35,924 nucleotides of DNA from Deltaproteobacteria bacterium. GTDB taxonomy: Bacteria > Desulfobacterota > Syntrophia > Syntrophales > Smithellaceae. The notes below the pieces were generated by a model. That model saw nothing but the letters and a program-made list of their open reading frames with translations. It was not told where the DNA came from and made no database searches. Below, piece by piece: positions 7,325 to 16,267 of this stretch. The first letter of the stretch is position 1, and every line of letters begins with the position of its first letter. Location of the stretch: the NCBI GenBank assembly GCA_025355175.1, contig JANYAF010000205.1, positions 1 through 35,924 on the forward strand, given 5' to 3'. The position numbers and the translations under genes were made by a program.

Positions 7325-9238
7325 ATGGCAGGAAAGAAGCAGACCCATCAATTTAAAACAGAAGTCCAGCAACTCATGAATATCATCATCAACTCTCTGT
7401 ATTCACACAGGGAGATCTTTTTGCGGGAGCTTGTCTCCAATGCATCGGATGCCCTCGACAAGCTGCGCTTCAAGGCGCAGACGGAGTCCCACATTCTGGG
7501 CACGGATACGGAGCTGAAAATCAAGATCACCCGGAATAAGGATAAGAATACCCTCGAAGTATCGGATAACGGAATCGGCATGACCTTTGATGAGGTTGTG
7601 GAAAATATCGGGACCATCGCCAAGAGCGGGACGGCAGGATTTTTGGAGGCCGTGGGCGCCGCAAAGAATCAGGCGGCGGTTACACCGGAGCTGATCGGCC
7701 AGTTCGGCGTCGGCTTCTACAGCGCTTTCATTGTTGCCGAAAAGGTCACGCTGACGACGCGCGCCGCGGGAAGCAACAAGGGATGCCGCTGGGAATCCGC
7801 CGGAGACGGCACCTTTTCCATTGAAGAATTCGATAAGGAAACCCGGGGGACGACGATCGCCCTGCAATTGAAAAAAGTGGATACGGACGATCAGGATTTC
7901 ATCGACGAGTGGACCATCCGGGGCATCATCAAGCGGCACTCCGATTTTGTGGGCTATCCTATCGTCATGGATGTAGAAAAAACAGAGCCGGTCCTCGACG
8001 CGAAAGGCAAACCGGAGAAGGACAAGACTGTAAAGGTCATCCGGGAAGAGACCCTCAACTCCATGAAAGCCATCTGGACGAAGGACAAGAATGAGGTGTC
8101 CGAAGAGGAACACAGTGAATTCTATCAGCACGTCAGCCATGACTGGAACCCGCCGCTGGCCCACCTTCACCTGAAGCTCGAAGGAACGACGGAATACAGC
8201 GCTCTTTTGTATATTCCCTCCAAAGCCCCCTTTGACCTCTTCACCCATGAGCAGAAACACGGGATACAACTCTATTCCAAACGGGTCTTCATCATGGAAA
8301 ACTGCAAAGAGTTGATGCCCCAGTACCTCGCCTTCGTCAAGGGCGTGGTCGATGCTCCGGATCTTAATCTCAATGTCAGCCGCGAGATCCTCCAGCAGGA
8401 TGCCCTTGTCCGGAATATCAAGAAGAATCTTGTCAAGAAGGTGCTGGAACTCCTCGCCTCCATGGAGCAGGAAAAATACGAAACTTTCTACAAAGAATTC
8501 GCTTATATCTTCAAGTCGGGAATCTCCCAGGATTTCGATAATAAGGATAAGATCGCCAGCTTCCTGCGCTACAAGACAACAAAATCAGACGGGAAATGGG
8601 TCTCACTGAAAGACTACGTTGCCCGGATGAACCCGGACCAGAAGGACATTTATTATATCACCGGCGACAGCCTGACCACGCTCATCAACAGCCCCCATCT
8701 CGAACAACTGAAAGAAAAAGATATCGAGGTACTCCTCATGACGGACCCCATCGACGAATGGGTCATCCGGGACCTCCATGAATTCGAGAAAAAAACTTTC
8801 AAGAGTGCGGAGAAGGGGGATCTCGATCTGGACAAAACGGACGACAAGAAAAAAGAGGAATACGGCAGCCTGTTTGAATTTCTCAAGGCAAGCCTCGCTG
8901 AAAAGGTGAGGGACGTCAAACTCTCCACCCATCTGAAGAATTCCGTGGCCTGTCTCTCAGGAGATGCCAATGACATGAGCGGCTATATGGAGAAGATCCT
9001 CAAGGCCAGCGGCCAGGACGTGCCGCAAAGCAAGCGGGTCCTGGAATTGAACATGGACCATCCGCTCCTAATGAAGATCAAGGGAATCTTTGAGAAGGAC
9101 AAGGAAGCCGATGCCTTGAAGGACTACACGACGTTTCTGTATGATATGGCGGTTGTCTCCGAGGGAGGGAAACTCGATGACCCGGCAAGGTTCAACAAGA
9201 TGATCGGCAATCTGACGGCCGGCGGCATTGATCAATAA
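7325..9238 (+). CDS. htpG: Molecular chaperone HtpG (Hsp90)
   Basis: A 637-residue full-length bacterial Hsp90 (E. coli HtpG is 624). The N-terminal GHKL ATPase domain begins with the family pattern around [20 protein letters not shown] and includes the DNGIGM nucleotide motif and the [11 protein letters not shown] lid/glycine loop. Middle and C-terminal dimerisation domains follow without interruption. It is a cytoplasmic ATP-dependent chaperone for late-stage folding of client proteins. ATG 7325 has a CAGGAG ribosome site. It stands alone: 166 bp downstream of the crotonase gene with its own promoter, and 181 bp before the next gene. Confidence 0.98.
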
Positions 9239-9419
9239 GGGAATGGGGATTGAAATATTGGGGACGGTTGTAAATTCCCTTGCCGTATAAAGCTCTCCGT
9301 GTTTAACTTCAAAACATGTTAAAAAACGTCTTTATCCATCTCGGTTTTTATCATGAAACATTCAGGGGCTTAGCCGCAATGGCCGTGCGTAGGCCAAAGG
9401 CAACGGGGAGGATTCGTTG

Positions 9420-11723
9420 ATGCGTCGATACCTGATTTTGTTTCTGGCAACTGCCCTGCTCGCTGTCCTGTTTCTTCGTATCGGGTATCTGTATGTTGAG
9501 GTGGGTAAGGGTATTGCCGAAAGCGATGGTAAATCCCCCACGATCTTTTACGGACGGCCTCTGGAAATCCGCAAGGGAGATCACCTGGGAAACATCCATA
9601 TCGTCGAGCAACTGAACAGGCTTTCCTACAAGAAAGTCACAGGAAAACCATCCACCGCCGGCACGTTTTCCAATGAGTCAAATCATCTCCGGATATTCCT
9701 CCGCGACAAAGGAATCGAGAAGCGCTTTCACGGGATAAGCCCGTTGGATATTACCCTTCGCGACGGCCGGGTCATATCGCTCGCATCTTCCGCCGGTAAA
9801 GAATTGGAATCGATTCAGCTGGAACCGGAAGAAATCGGCCGCATCATGAATCCGAAACTGGAATCCCGGCACCAGGTTACTCTTTCCGCTATTTCCCCTT
9901 ATCTGCAAAACGCTGTAATCGCTTCTGAAGACGCGCACTTTTATTCCCACTTCGGAATTGACATTCTCGCTATTGGCCGCGCCTTCTTTGCCAACCTCAA
10001 GGAACAGCGGTTTGCCGAGGGCGGTTCCACGATTACGCAACAACTTGCGAAAAACTTCTTCCTCTCTCCGCAGAAAACCGTTGCGCGCAAACTACGTGAA
10101 GCGGAACTCGCAGTGGCTCTAGAGCTGCGGTACTCTAAGAAACAAATCCTGGAGATGTATCTAAACAAAATTTATTTAGGACAGACAGGCGCCGCTTTAA
10201 TCTACGGCGTCGAAGATGCAGCAAGCATCTATTTCTCGAAGCATGCACAGGATCTTTCTTTGGAAGAGGCTGCGCTCTTGGCCGGGATTATCCGCGCCCC
10301 AAACCGCTACAACCTCGTCAGAAATCCCAGGGCGGCAAAGGAACGTCGTGATAAAGTCCTGTCCAGAATGCAAAAACTGGGCATGATCCGAGAAGATCAG
10401 GCGCGCAGGGCAGCCAATGCACCGGTGCAAATCAAGGCGGGCGCGGCCCCTATCCATCTGTCATCCTATTTTATGGATTACATCCAGCGGATCACCAAGG
10501 AAGAACTGGGAACTGAGGGGCTCTATCATGCAGGATACCGTTACTATACCACCCTTGATCCCACTCAGCAGGCCGCCGCCGAGGAGGCAGTCGCCGGGGG
10601 ACTGGAAGCAATCGAGAAAAAGGCTCTCCGCGCCAATGAGCCGCTGCAAGCCGCCCTGGTCGCCATTGACCCGAAAACAGGAGCGATGACCGCCATGGTC
10701 GGCGGACGAAGCTATGCGCAAACCCGATTCAACAGGGCGGTGGACGCGAGACGTCAGCCGGGGAGCGCTTTCAAACCTTTTGTTCTGCTGGCGGCACTTT
10801 CAGAATCGCCGGCGAACGGACAGAAGATGACGCTCTCCACCCTGGTGTCCGGTGAACCGATCTCTCTTCAGACACCCGAAGGGATGTGGACCCCGTCAAA
10901 TTTTGAAGACAAAAAATACGGAAAGATCACCATTCGGAAAACCATTGAAGATTCCGTAAACACGGCCACGGTCCGGCTGGCCAATGACATTGGCTTTAAA
11001 GACGTGCTCAAAACCGCCCGTCTGGCGGGGATTAAAAGTCCTCTTTTACCCGTTCCTTCGATGGCGCTGGGAAGCTTCGAGGTCACGCCTGCAGAGCTCG
11101 CCTATGCCTATGCAACGATGGCTTCAGGGGGTATCCGTTTTGAACCATTTCCCCTTTTTGCGGTCACCACATCAGATGGAGATACGATCATCACCAGAGC
11201 GGTTAAACGTAAACAGGAGTTTGATCCGCAGGTGACCTATCTTGCCGGATATGCACTGGAGGGCGTGCTGGAACGCGGTACGGCAAAAGAGGTAAAGACC
11301 TTAAAAATTAATTTCCCCGTATCGGGAAAAACCGGAACAACAAACGGCAACCGGGACTCCTGGTTTGTGAGTTATACGCCCGACGTCGTCTGCGCCGTCT
11401 GGGTGGGGTATGACTCCGGAGCCGATACGGGACTGACCGGAGCAGCCGGAGCGCTCCGCATCAGTGCACGGTTTCTGCGAGCTCTCTATTCCCAATCCGG
11501 ACCGCCAGCCGCCATCGTACCGGAGGGAATCGAAACGGCGTTGATCGACCCCGCCTCCGGCTACCTCGCCACGGCTCTATGCCCTCAAACGTTTCAGGAA
11601 GCCTATCTGACAGGAACAGCACCGAAGGAAACCTGTCCTGACCATCCGGTGAATACAGTGATGAATGCCATCCGCAACAAAATGCGCGATACCGGGGAAT
11701 TCTTGCTCAACCTGTTCAAATAA
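9420..11723 (+). CDS. Class A penicillin-binding protein (PBP1B-like transglycosylase/transpeptidase)
   Basis: A 767-residue bifunctional peptidoglycan synthase. It has an N-terminal membrane anchor (~4-27) and a UB2H-like segment (~45-130; RPLEI, GTFS) as in PBP1B. The glycosyltransferase domain (~155-330) has catalytic Glu170 in IASEDAHFYSH and GGSTITQQLAKN. The transpeptidase domain (~405-700) has S449-xx-K452, S512-V-N514 and K637-T-G. It polymerises lipid II and cross-links stem peptides at the outer face of the inner membrane. I start at ATG 9420, 3 bp inside a possible TTG start, because GGGGAGG lies at the right distance. The UB2H-like region suggests partnership with an outer-membrane lipoprotein activator of LpoB type, though none is seen nearby. 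mrcB is the nearest named gene, but paralogues make the symbol unsafe. Confidence 0.93.
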   Translation: MRRYLILFLATALLAVLFLRIGYLYVEVGKGIAESDGKSPTIFYGRPLEIRKGDHLGNIHIVEQLNRLSYKKVTGKPSTAGTFSNESNHLRIFLRDKGIEKRFHGISPLDITLRDGRVISLASSAGKELESIQLEPEEIGRIMNPKLESRHQVTLSAISPYLQNAVIASEDAHFYSHFGIDILAIGRAFFANLKEQRFAEGGSTITQQLAKNFFLSPQKTVARKLREAELAVALELRYSKKQILEMYLNKIYLGQTGAALIYGVEDAASIYFSKHAQDLSLEEAALLAGIIRAPNRYNLVRNPRAAKERRDKVLSRMQKLGMIREDQARRAANAPVQIKAGAAPIHLSSYFMDYIQRITKEELGTEGLYHAGYRYYTTLDPTQQAAAEEAVAGGLEAIEKKALRANEPLQAALVAIDPKTGAMTAMVGGRSYAQTRFNRAVDARRQPGSAFKPFVLLAALSESPANGQKMTLSTLVSGEPISLQTPEGMWTPSNFEDKKYGKITIRKTIEDSVNTATVRLANDIGFKDVLKTARLAGIKSPLLPVPSMALGSFEVTPAELAYAYATMASGGIRFEPFPLFAVTTSDGDTIITRAVKRKQEFDPQVTYLAGYALEGVLERGTAKEVKTLKINFPVSGKTGTTNGNRDSWFVSYTPDVVCAVWVGYDSGADTGLTGAAGALRISARFLRALYSQSGPPAAIVPEGIETALIDPASGYLATALCPQTFQEAYLTGTAPKETCPDHPVNTVMNAIRNKMRDTGEFLLNLFK

Positions 11724-11817
11724 ACGACCCGGCGCATCATCCCCCGGGATTGTAATCTTTCCTCACATTTGATAAAAGCTCTATGGCTGAATAAAGCAAC
11801 GGAAGGACTCCTATAAC

Positions 11818-12876
11818 ATGACTGATATCTATGAACGATTACGCGACAGGCTTGAAATGATGGCGACCGGTTACCCGGCAACGGTAAGTGGCGTTGAGAT
11901 CAAAATCCTTCGGCAGCTTTTCAGTGACGAAGATGCGGACCTGTTTCTGAAGTTGAAGGCCAGGCCGGAAACGGCTCAGCAGGTGGCGTTGCGGATTGCG
12001 ACTGATGTCGCGGATATGGCGGCCAGACTGGAAGGGATGGCCCGCAAGGGGCTTATCTTCCGGGTCAGGCAAGATGATGCGATCTGTTATTTCCCGGTTC
12101 CTTTCATTGTCGGCATCTATGAGTTCCAGTTGAATAATTTGAATAAGCCGCTCTTGAAGGACATCTCCCAGTATTATCTGACCGGCTTGGGCGCCACGTT
12201 CCACGGGCAGAAAACACCCCACCTGCGTTCCATTCCCATCAACGCCGAAATCGTCGCCGACCGGCCTGTCGCTCCTTACGATGATGCGGCGGCCATCATT
12301 AAGTGCAAATCGCGCATTGCCGTTGCTGAATGCTTTTGCCGCAAGGCCGTAGGCTTGTATGGAAAGACCTGCTCTCATCCCCTGGAGACTTGTCTGCAGT
12401 TCGAGACCTTTGCCGATTATTATGTGGAAAACAAAATGGCACGCTATATCAGCACAGATGAGGCTCTGGCCATCCTGAAGCAAAGCGAAGCGGAAGGCCT
12501 GGTGATTCATATCCTGAATTCCCAGAAAGTGGAAGCCATGTGCTGTTGTTGCTCCTGTTGCTGCGGCATGCTGATCTCTCTCAAACTCTTCCCGGCCCCG
12601 GCCCTGGCAGTGAAAAGCAATTATACCTGCCTGTTTGACGAATCCCTCTGCACGCAGTGCGGCGTTTGCGCCCAACGCTGCACCGTGGGGGCCTTTAAGA
12701 TGAAGGATGGAAAAATCGAGTTTTATGCCGATCGCTGTATCGGATGCGGCCTTTGCGTCACCACCTGTCCCGCCGAATCGTTGAAGCTCGCCAAGAAACC
12801 GGACGATAGCCTGTATACCCCGCCGCCAACCGTCTATGATACCTATGCTGTGATGAGCCGGGAGAAAATCGAATAG
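11818..12876 (+). CDS. wHTH-like/ferredoxin protein with cysteine-run motif
   Basis: A 352-residue cytoplasmic protein with three parts. Residues 1-~85 look like a winged helix-turn-helix (a helix followed by MARKGLIFRV). Residues 160-250 are cysteine-rich: C163, C172, C174, C185, C192 and then four cysteines, Ser246 and three more cysteines (242-249). Residues 270-320 form a 2x[4Fe-4S] ferredoxin (C278/281/284/288 and C307/310/313/317). Similar hypothetical Fe-S proteins occur in anaerobic Deltaproteobacteria and clostridia, but I know no tested function. A metal- or cluster-dependent redox role, or a DNA-binding redox sensor, is conceivable. ATG 11818 follows GGAAGGA. The gene ends 14 bp before the flavodoxin-ferredoxin gene, so the two are probably one operon. 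Confidence 0.75.
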   Translation: MTDIYERLRDRLEMMATGYPATVSGVEIKILRQLFSDEDADLFLKLKARPETAQQVALRIATDVADMAARLEGMARKGLIFRVRQDDAICYFPVPFIVGIYEFQLNNLNKPLLKDISQYYLTGLGATFHGQKTPHLRSIPINAEIVADRPVAPYDDAAAIIKCKSRIAVAECFCRKAVGLYGKTCSHPLETCLQFETFADYYVENKMARYISTDEALAILKQSEAEGLVIHILNSQKVEAMCCCCSCCCGMLISLKLFPAPALAVKSNYTCLFDESLCTQCGVCAQRCTVGAFKMKDGKIEFYADRCIGCGLCVTTCPAESLKLAKKPDDSLYTPPPTVYDTYAVMSREKIE

Positions 12877-12890
12877 ACAGTGAGGAAACA

Positions 12891-13856
12891 ATGGAAAACA
12901 GACGCAGTTTTGTAAAGAAATGCCTGACGGGATGCGCGGTGGGATGTCTAGCCATGGCCGCGCCCGGATTGTCGCTCTACGCCTACGCCGGGCGGCCGCA
13001 AATCCCGATCAGTAAAAGAAATCCGAAGCGGGCCCTAGTTCTCTGGTACAGCCAGACCGGCCATACCAGGCGCATCGGCCGTATTATCCGCCATGCCTGG
13101 GAGAAGGCGGGGCTGACGGTGGATGCGGCGGATTATCGGGAAATTGAAAAGAGCACGCTCGGCCAATATGATTTGATTGCCGTCGGCACGCCGGTGCATT
13201 ACTTGGATGTGCCGGTTAATCTCCAGGATTGGATTAAAACACTGCCGCGCATCGAAGGAACCTCTGTGGCGGCTTACACAACCTTCGGCGGCAAGGGCAA
13301 CGGACAGCACAATACGGCCTGCGGATTGCTGGAACGAATGACGGACACAGGCGGGGCGCCGGCCGGAATGGGGCTCTTTGGAAATATGTCAACTTTTGCG
13401 CCAACCTGGTCAACGGGCAATGCGGCTCGAATTCTGGCGTTCAGGGATCGGCCCAATGAAAAAACCTACCAGCAGGCGCGCGCGTTTGCCGACAATGTCC
13501 TGGCCAACGTGACAGCAGGCCGAGCGTATAAGATTGACCGCGAATTCGGGTTGGAGTCCCTGATGGGCATTGTTCCGCAAATCGGCCTGACCAAGTTGAT
13601 GATCACAAATCACCACATTGATAAGAGTCTTTGCATCCAATGCGGGACCTGCATAAAAAAGTGTCCGGTGAACGCTATTCATTTGGAGGCCGGGGCTGTG
13701 AACTCCAAGCGCTGCATTGCCTGCATGGGGTGTGTCAACAATTGTCCAACTCAGGCGATGAAAATGAATTTTATTGGCAAGCCGGTTTATGGTTTTAAAG
13801 AATTCCTCAAGCGTAATCACATCGAGATCATGGAACCGGCTGAACGGAGTGCATAG
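12891..13856 (+). CDS. Exported flavodoxin-ferredoxin fusion (EFR1-like, Tat signal)
   Basis: A 321-residue protein. The N terminus (MENRRSFVKK, then a hydrophobic stretch to ~33 ending in YAYA) is a good twin-arginine export signal. Residues ~47-205 are a flavodoxin-like FMN domain with the phosphate loop SQTGHTRR (54-61). Residues ~240-295 carry two [4Fe-4S] sites (C248/251/254/258 and C275/278/281/285). The domain order matches EFR1-type flavodoxin/ferredoxin electron carriers, which are usually cytoplasmic, so the export signal is notable. It would be folded with its cofactors and then placed in the periplasm or anchored to the membrane. ATG 12891 follows GAGGAAA. It probably shares an operon with the preceding Fe-S protein, which suggests a common electron-transfer task of unknown nature. 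Confidence 0.85.
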   Translation: MENRRSFVKKCLTGCAVGCLAMAAPGLSLYAYAGRPQIPISKRNPKRALVLWYSQTGHTRRIGRIIRHAWEKAGLTVDAADYREIEKSTLGQYDLIAVGTPVHYLDVPVNLQDWIKTLPRIEGTSVAAYTTFGGKGNGQHNTACGLLERMTDTGGAPAGMGLFGNMSTFAPTWSTGNAARILAFRDRPNEKTYQQARAFADNVLANVTAGRAYKIDREFGLESLMGIVPQIGLTKLMITNHHIDKSLCIQCGTCIKKCPVNAIHLEAGAVNSKRCIACMGCVNNCPTQAMKMNFIGKPVYGFKEFLKRNHIEIMEPAERSA

Positions 13857-13914
13857 TGAAATCATCAAAGAATATAATGACCTATTCTTTACTCCTGGCA
13901 ACGATAAAAATCAT

Positions 13915-13943
13915 TTGACAGCAAACCAACGAATGTTTATACA
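13915..13943 (+). promoter_or_regulatory. Sigma-70 promoter of cstR-like gene
   Basis: TTGACA (13915-13920), exactly 17 bp, TATACA (13938-13943): a near-consensus promoter. Its -10 overlaps the repressor operator. Confidence 0.8.
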
Positions 13944-13959
13944 TACCCCCAGGGGTATG
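13942..13959. promoter_or_regulatory. CsoR/CstR-type operator
   Basis: CATACCCC-CA-GGGGTATG, a perfect 8-bp inverted repeat with G/C-tract core. This is the known style of CsoR-family operators (TACCCC...GGGGTA). It overlaps the -10 and the start site and lies 2 bp before the repressor's own ATG, so autorepression is expected. The GGGG half may double as the ribosome site. Confidence 0.85.
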
Positions 13960-13961
13960 AT

Positions 13962-14225
13962 ATGGAGGAACATCGAAAAAATGTTTTAAACCGCTTGCGA
14001 CGAATCGAGGGGCAAATCCGCGGGCTGGAAAGGATGGTGGAACAGGAAGCACCATGCGCCGACGTGCTCACCCAGTTGTCTGCGGCCACTGCAGCCATCA
14101 AGAAAACGGGGGTCGTCATCATCCAGGCCAATATGAGGCGATGCATTGAGGAAGCTGCCGCTGACCGGGACAAAAGCCTTGAAGATTTTCAAAACGCGTT
14201 AAACCGTTTTATCGGCATGTCATAA
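13962..14225 (+). CDS. CsoR-family repressor, CstR-like (persulfide-sensor-type)
   Basis: An 87-residue all-helical DUF156 protein starting MEEHRKNVLNRLRRIEGQIRG. CsoR copper sensors use a Cys-His-Cys set; here the set is C32, N57, C61. The two cysteines keep the usual 29-residue spacing and the His is replaced by Asn, so Cu(I) binding in the CsoR manner is unlikely. Loss of the His with retention of both Cys is the signature of CstR, which senses reactive sulfur by forming di- or trisulfides. The downstream gene is a sulfurtransferase, as in cst operons, which supports this reading. It probably represses itself, and perhaps the rhodanese gene, through the operator at 13942-13959. A copper or formaldehyde (FrmR/RcnR) sensor is less likely. 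Family call is very firm; ligand is inferred. Confidence 0.92.
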   Translation: MEEHRKNVLNRLRRIEGQIRGLERMVEQEAPCADVLTQLSAATAAIKKTGVVIIQANMRRCIEEAAADRDKSLEDFQNALNRFIGMS

Positions 14226-14262
14226 AAATTGATCATCATTTAAGCGACAGATGTTTGGGCAG

Positions 14263-14286
14263 AGAGATGCCTCAAAAGGCTTCTCT
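14263..14286 (+). other. Hairpin between cstR-like and rhodanese genes
   Basis: AGAGATGCCT / AGGCTTCTCT arms with one mismatch around a CAAA loop, with no T-run after it. It is not a standard terminator. It may stabilise or process the bicistronic mRNA. Confidence 0.4.
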
Positions 14287-14327
14287 ATATAAAAGTGAAA
14301 TATTTAAAAGTGAGGAGGTATTTACTT

Positions 14328-15239
14328 ATGAGGAAAATGAGATGGATGAAGGCGGCTGTATTGGCGGTGATGTTGTTACTGCCGTTTGCAATCACGGCTC
14401 CGTTACAGGCGGCGGCAAGGGGCATTGATCCCATTGTATCTACGGATTGGCTCGAGAAAAACCTGAACAATCCAAATCTGGTCATCGTCGATTTGCGCAA
14501 AGTGGAAGAGTATAAGGCAGGACATGTTCCGGGCGCCGTGAACGTTTTTTACGGATCCTGGGCCATCAAGAGGGGCGACCTGCTAAACGAACTGCCAGAC
14601 ATGGATGACTTGGCGGAGGTTATCGGCGGCGCCGGAATCGGGGTAAATTCCCTCGTCGTTCTCGTTGATAAAACGGAAAAAATTCCTGATCAATTCGGCA
14701 TGACCCGCGTAGCCTGGACATTGAAGTATGCCGGTATCAACAACATCGCCATCCTGAACGGCGGACAGGACCAGTGGGTCAAAGAAAAAAGAGCCTTGTC
14801 GCAGGATATGGTGAAGCCCCAAGCAAAGCCTTACAAAGCGGCATGGAACAAGAATCTCTTTATAGATAAGGCCTCTGTGCAGACTAAGCTGGGCAAGGCT
14901 ACAATTCTGGACACACGTGCGCCCGGTTTCTATGAGGGAAAAGAGAAACTCGCCTTTGTGCCGAAACTCGGCCGGATCAAAGGGGCCGTGAACCTACCGG
15001 TGGGGCAGCTGTACACCAAGGAAGGTCTGTACAAAAGCCAGGCGGAGCTTGCGTTATTAGTGGCAAAGGCAACTGGAGGCGATCTGGACAAAGAGTACAT
15101 ACTATATTGTGATACCGGAAAGACTTGCACCTCCTGGGCTTTTGTCATGACAGAGCTGTTTGGGTATAAGGATGTAAAGGTCTATGACGGATCCTCCATG
15201 GAATGGCTTGCAGATCCGAATGCTCCGTCGGAACCCTAA
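14328..15239 (+). CDS. Secreted tandem-rhodanese sulfurtransferase
   Basis: A 303-residue protein starting at ATG 14328 behind GAGGAGGT; an upstream GTG (14295) in frame lacks such a site. The N terminus is a Sec signal peptide (MRKMRWMK, hydrophobic core ~9-24, likely cut after LQA at ~28). Two rhodanese domains follow (~33-155 and ~175-300). The second has the active-site loop CDTGKT with nucleophile C261 and a further C267. The first has Asp114 where the cysteine should be and is probably structural, as in many TST/SseA proteins. It would move sulfane sulfur from thiosulfate or persulfides to an acceptor in the periplasm. Together with the CstR-like repressor it forms a small reactive-sulfur response unit. 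Confidence 0.92.
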   Translation: MRKMRWMKAAVLAVMLLLPFAITAPLQAAARGIDPIVSTDWLEKNLNNPNLVIVDLRKVEEYKAGHVPGAVNVFYGSWAIKRGDLLNELPDMDDLAEVIGGAGIGVNSLVVLVDKTEKIPDQFGMTRVAWTLKYAGINNIAILNGGQDQWVKEKRALSQDMVKPQAKPYKAAWNKNLFIDKASVQTKLGKATILDTRAPGFYEGKEKLAFVPKLGRIKGAVNLPVGQLYTKEGLYKSQAELALLVAKATGGDLDKEYILYCDTGKTCTSWAFVMTELFGYKDVKVYDGSSMEWLADPNAPSEP

Positions 15240-15275
15240 CAAAATAAAAAATAGCCTTAGAATATAGGAAAGCAA

Positions 15276-15309
15276 AAGCCCGACGGTTAATCCGTCGGGC
15301 TTCTTTTTT
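15276..15309 (+). terminator. Rho-independent terminator after rhodanese gene
   Basis: Perfect 11-bp stem AAGCCCGACGG / CCGTCGGGCTT with a TTAAT loop, followed by CTTTTTT. It lies between two convergent genes and closes the cstR-rhodanese unit. It may also work weakly on the other strand. Confidence 0.92.
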
Positions 15310-15334
15310 ACAGCAATCAAGTCACTGGTAAAAA

Positions 15335-16150
15335 CTAGGATTCAATATCGGGAAACAAAGGTTTCTGTTTGGAGAGAAAGGCCGTAATGCCGTGGATACA
15401 TTCACCCGAGACAATCAGTGTAGTCGCCTGTTCGCGTTCCAGATCAAGGGCGGCGTGCATAGGCAGTTCCAGAGATTTTCTAATGACCGCCAAGGCATGG
15501 CGAACGGCTCGGGGCCCGTTATGGGAAATGGTCTGTGCCAGAACCATGGCCTCCGTCAGCGCCATGCCCGGCTGGCTTACGCGGTTGACCAGACCGATGC
15601 GCAAGGCCTCCTCTGCGCCGACCTTGCGGCCAGTGAGAATCATGTCTGCAGCCCGTGATACGCCAATGAGCCGCGTGAGACCAGGGCCACCGCCCCAGTC
15701 GGGCATGAGTCCCAGCTTTGCCTCGGAGAAACAGAACACTGCGGTGGAATCCATCACCCGCAAGTCGCAACGCGAAGCCAATTCCGCCCCACCACCATAG
15801 GCGTCACCGTTAACAGCCGCAATCACAGGCACGGGCAGACTCACCAGACCGTCCACCGTTTCCTGAAGGCGCCGGATCAACGCCTCAACCGGCGCTCGTT
15901 CCCGCCTTTCCACAGCGCCAATCAGGCCGCTGACCTGAGGGTTGTCAGGGTTGACATCAAACCCCGCGCAGAAATTCTTCCCTGCCCCGGTGACCACCAC
16001 GACACGCGGGGTGTGCGACCGCAACTGCGCTATAACCTGCTCCAGTTGCACCCACATGTGCTCATCAAATGCGTTGCTGCGTTGCGGCCGGTTAAAAGTA
16101 ACTATGGCCACACGATCTTTTTGTTCAAGAAGAACATCATGATTTTGCAT
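15335..16150 (-). CDS. Enoyl-CoA hydratase/isomerase family protein
   Basis: A 271-residue crotonase with both oxyanion-hole segments (CAGFD; GDAYGGGAELA). In contrast to the crotonase at 6355 it keeps both catalytic glutamates, E123 and E143, and also has D151 in GLMPDWGG. Hydration of a 2-enoyl-CoA in fatty-acid or related CoA-ester degradation is the simplest role, but fold members are diverse and the substrate is open. ATG 16150 follows CAGGAGA. The 117-bp gap to the upstream unknown gene (ending at 16268) shows no gene; whether they share a transcript is unclear. Confidence 0.88.
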   Translation of the reverse strand: MQNHDVLLEQKDRVAIVTFNRPQRSNAFDEHMWVQLEQVIAQLRSHTPRVVVVTGAGKNFCAGFDVNPDNPQVSGLIGAVERRERAPVEALIRRLQETVDGLVSLPVPVIAAVNGDAYGGGAELASRCDLRVMDSTAVFCFSEAKLGLMPDWGGGPGLTRLIGVSRAADMILTGRKVGAEEALRIGLVNRVSQPGMALTEAMVLAQTISHNGPRAVRHALAVIRKSLELPMHAALDLEREQATTLIVSGECIHGITAFLSKQKPLFPDIES

Positions 16151-16267
16151 AATCCATTCTCCTGCTTACAGTTTTTATTCCTGCCGTGATCATATTAAAT
16201 CTCCTGGCCCTCAGAGAACTTGGCCACCTTTCCTAACGAAACTGAAGGCTCATGTATTGACAATCTA

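Noticed and set aside
11839-12891. A 350-codon minus-strand frame opposite the Fe-S protein gene
   Set aside because: The plus-strand frame has clear ferredoxin motifs; the opposite frame has none.
13962-14225. Copper-sensing CsoR
   Set aside because: The Cu(I)-binding His is Asn here and the neighbour is a sulfurtransferase, not a copper transporter or chaperone.
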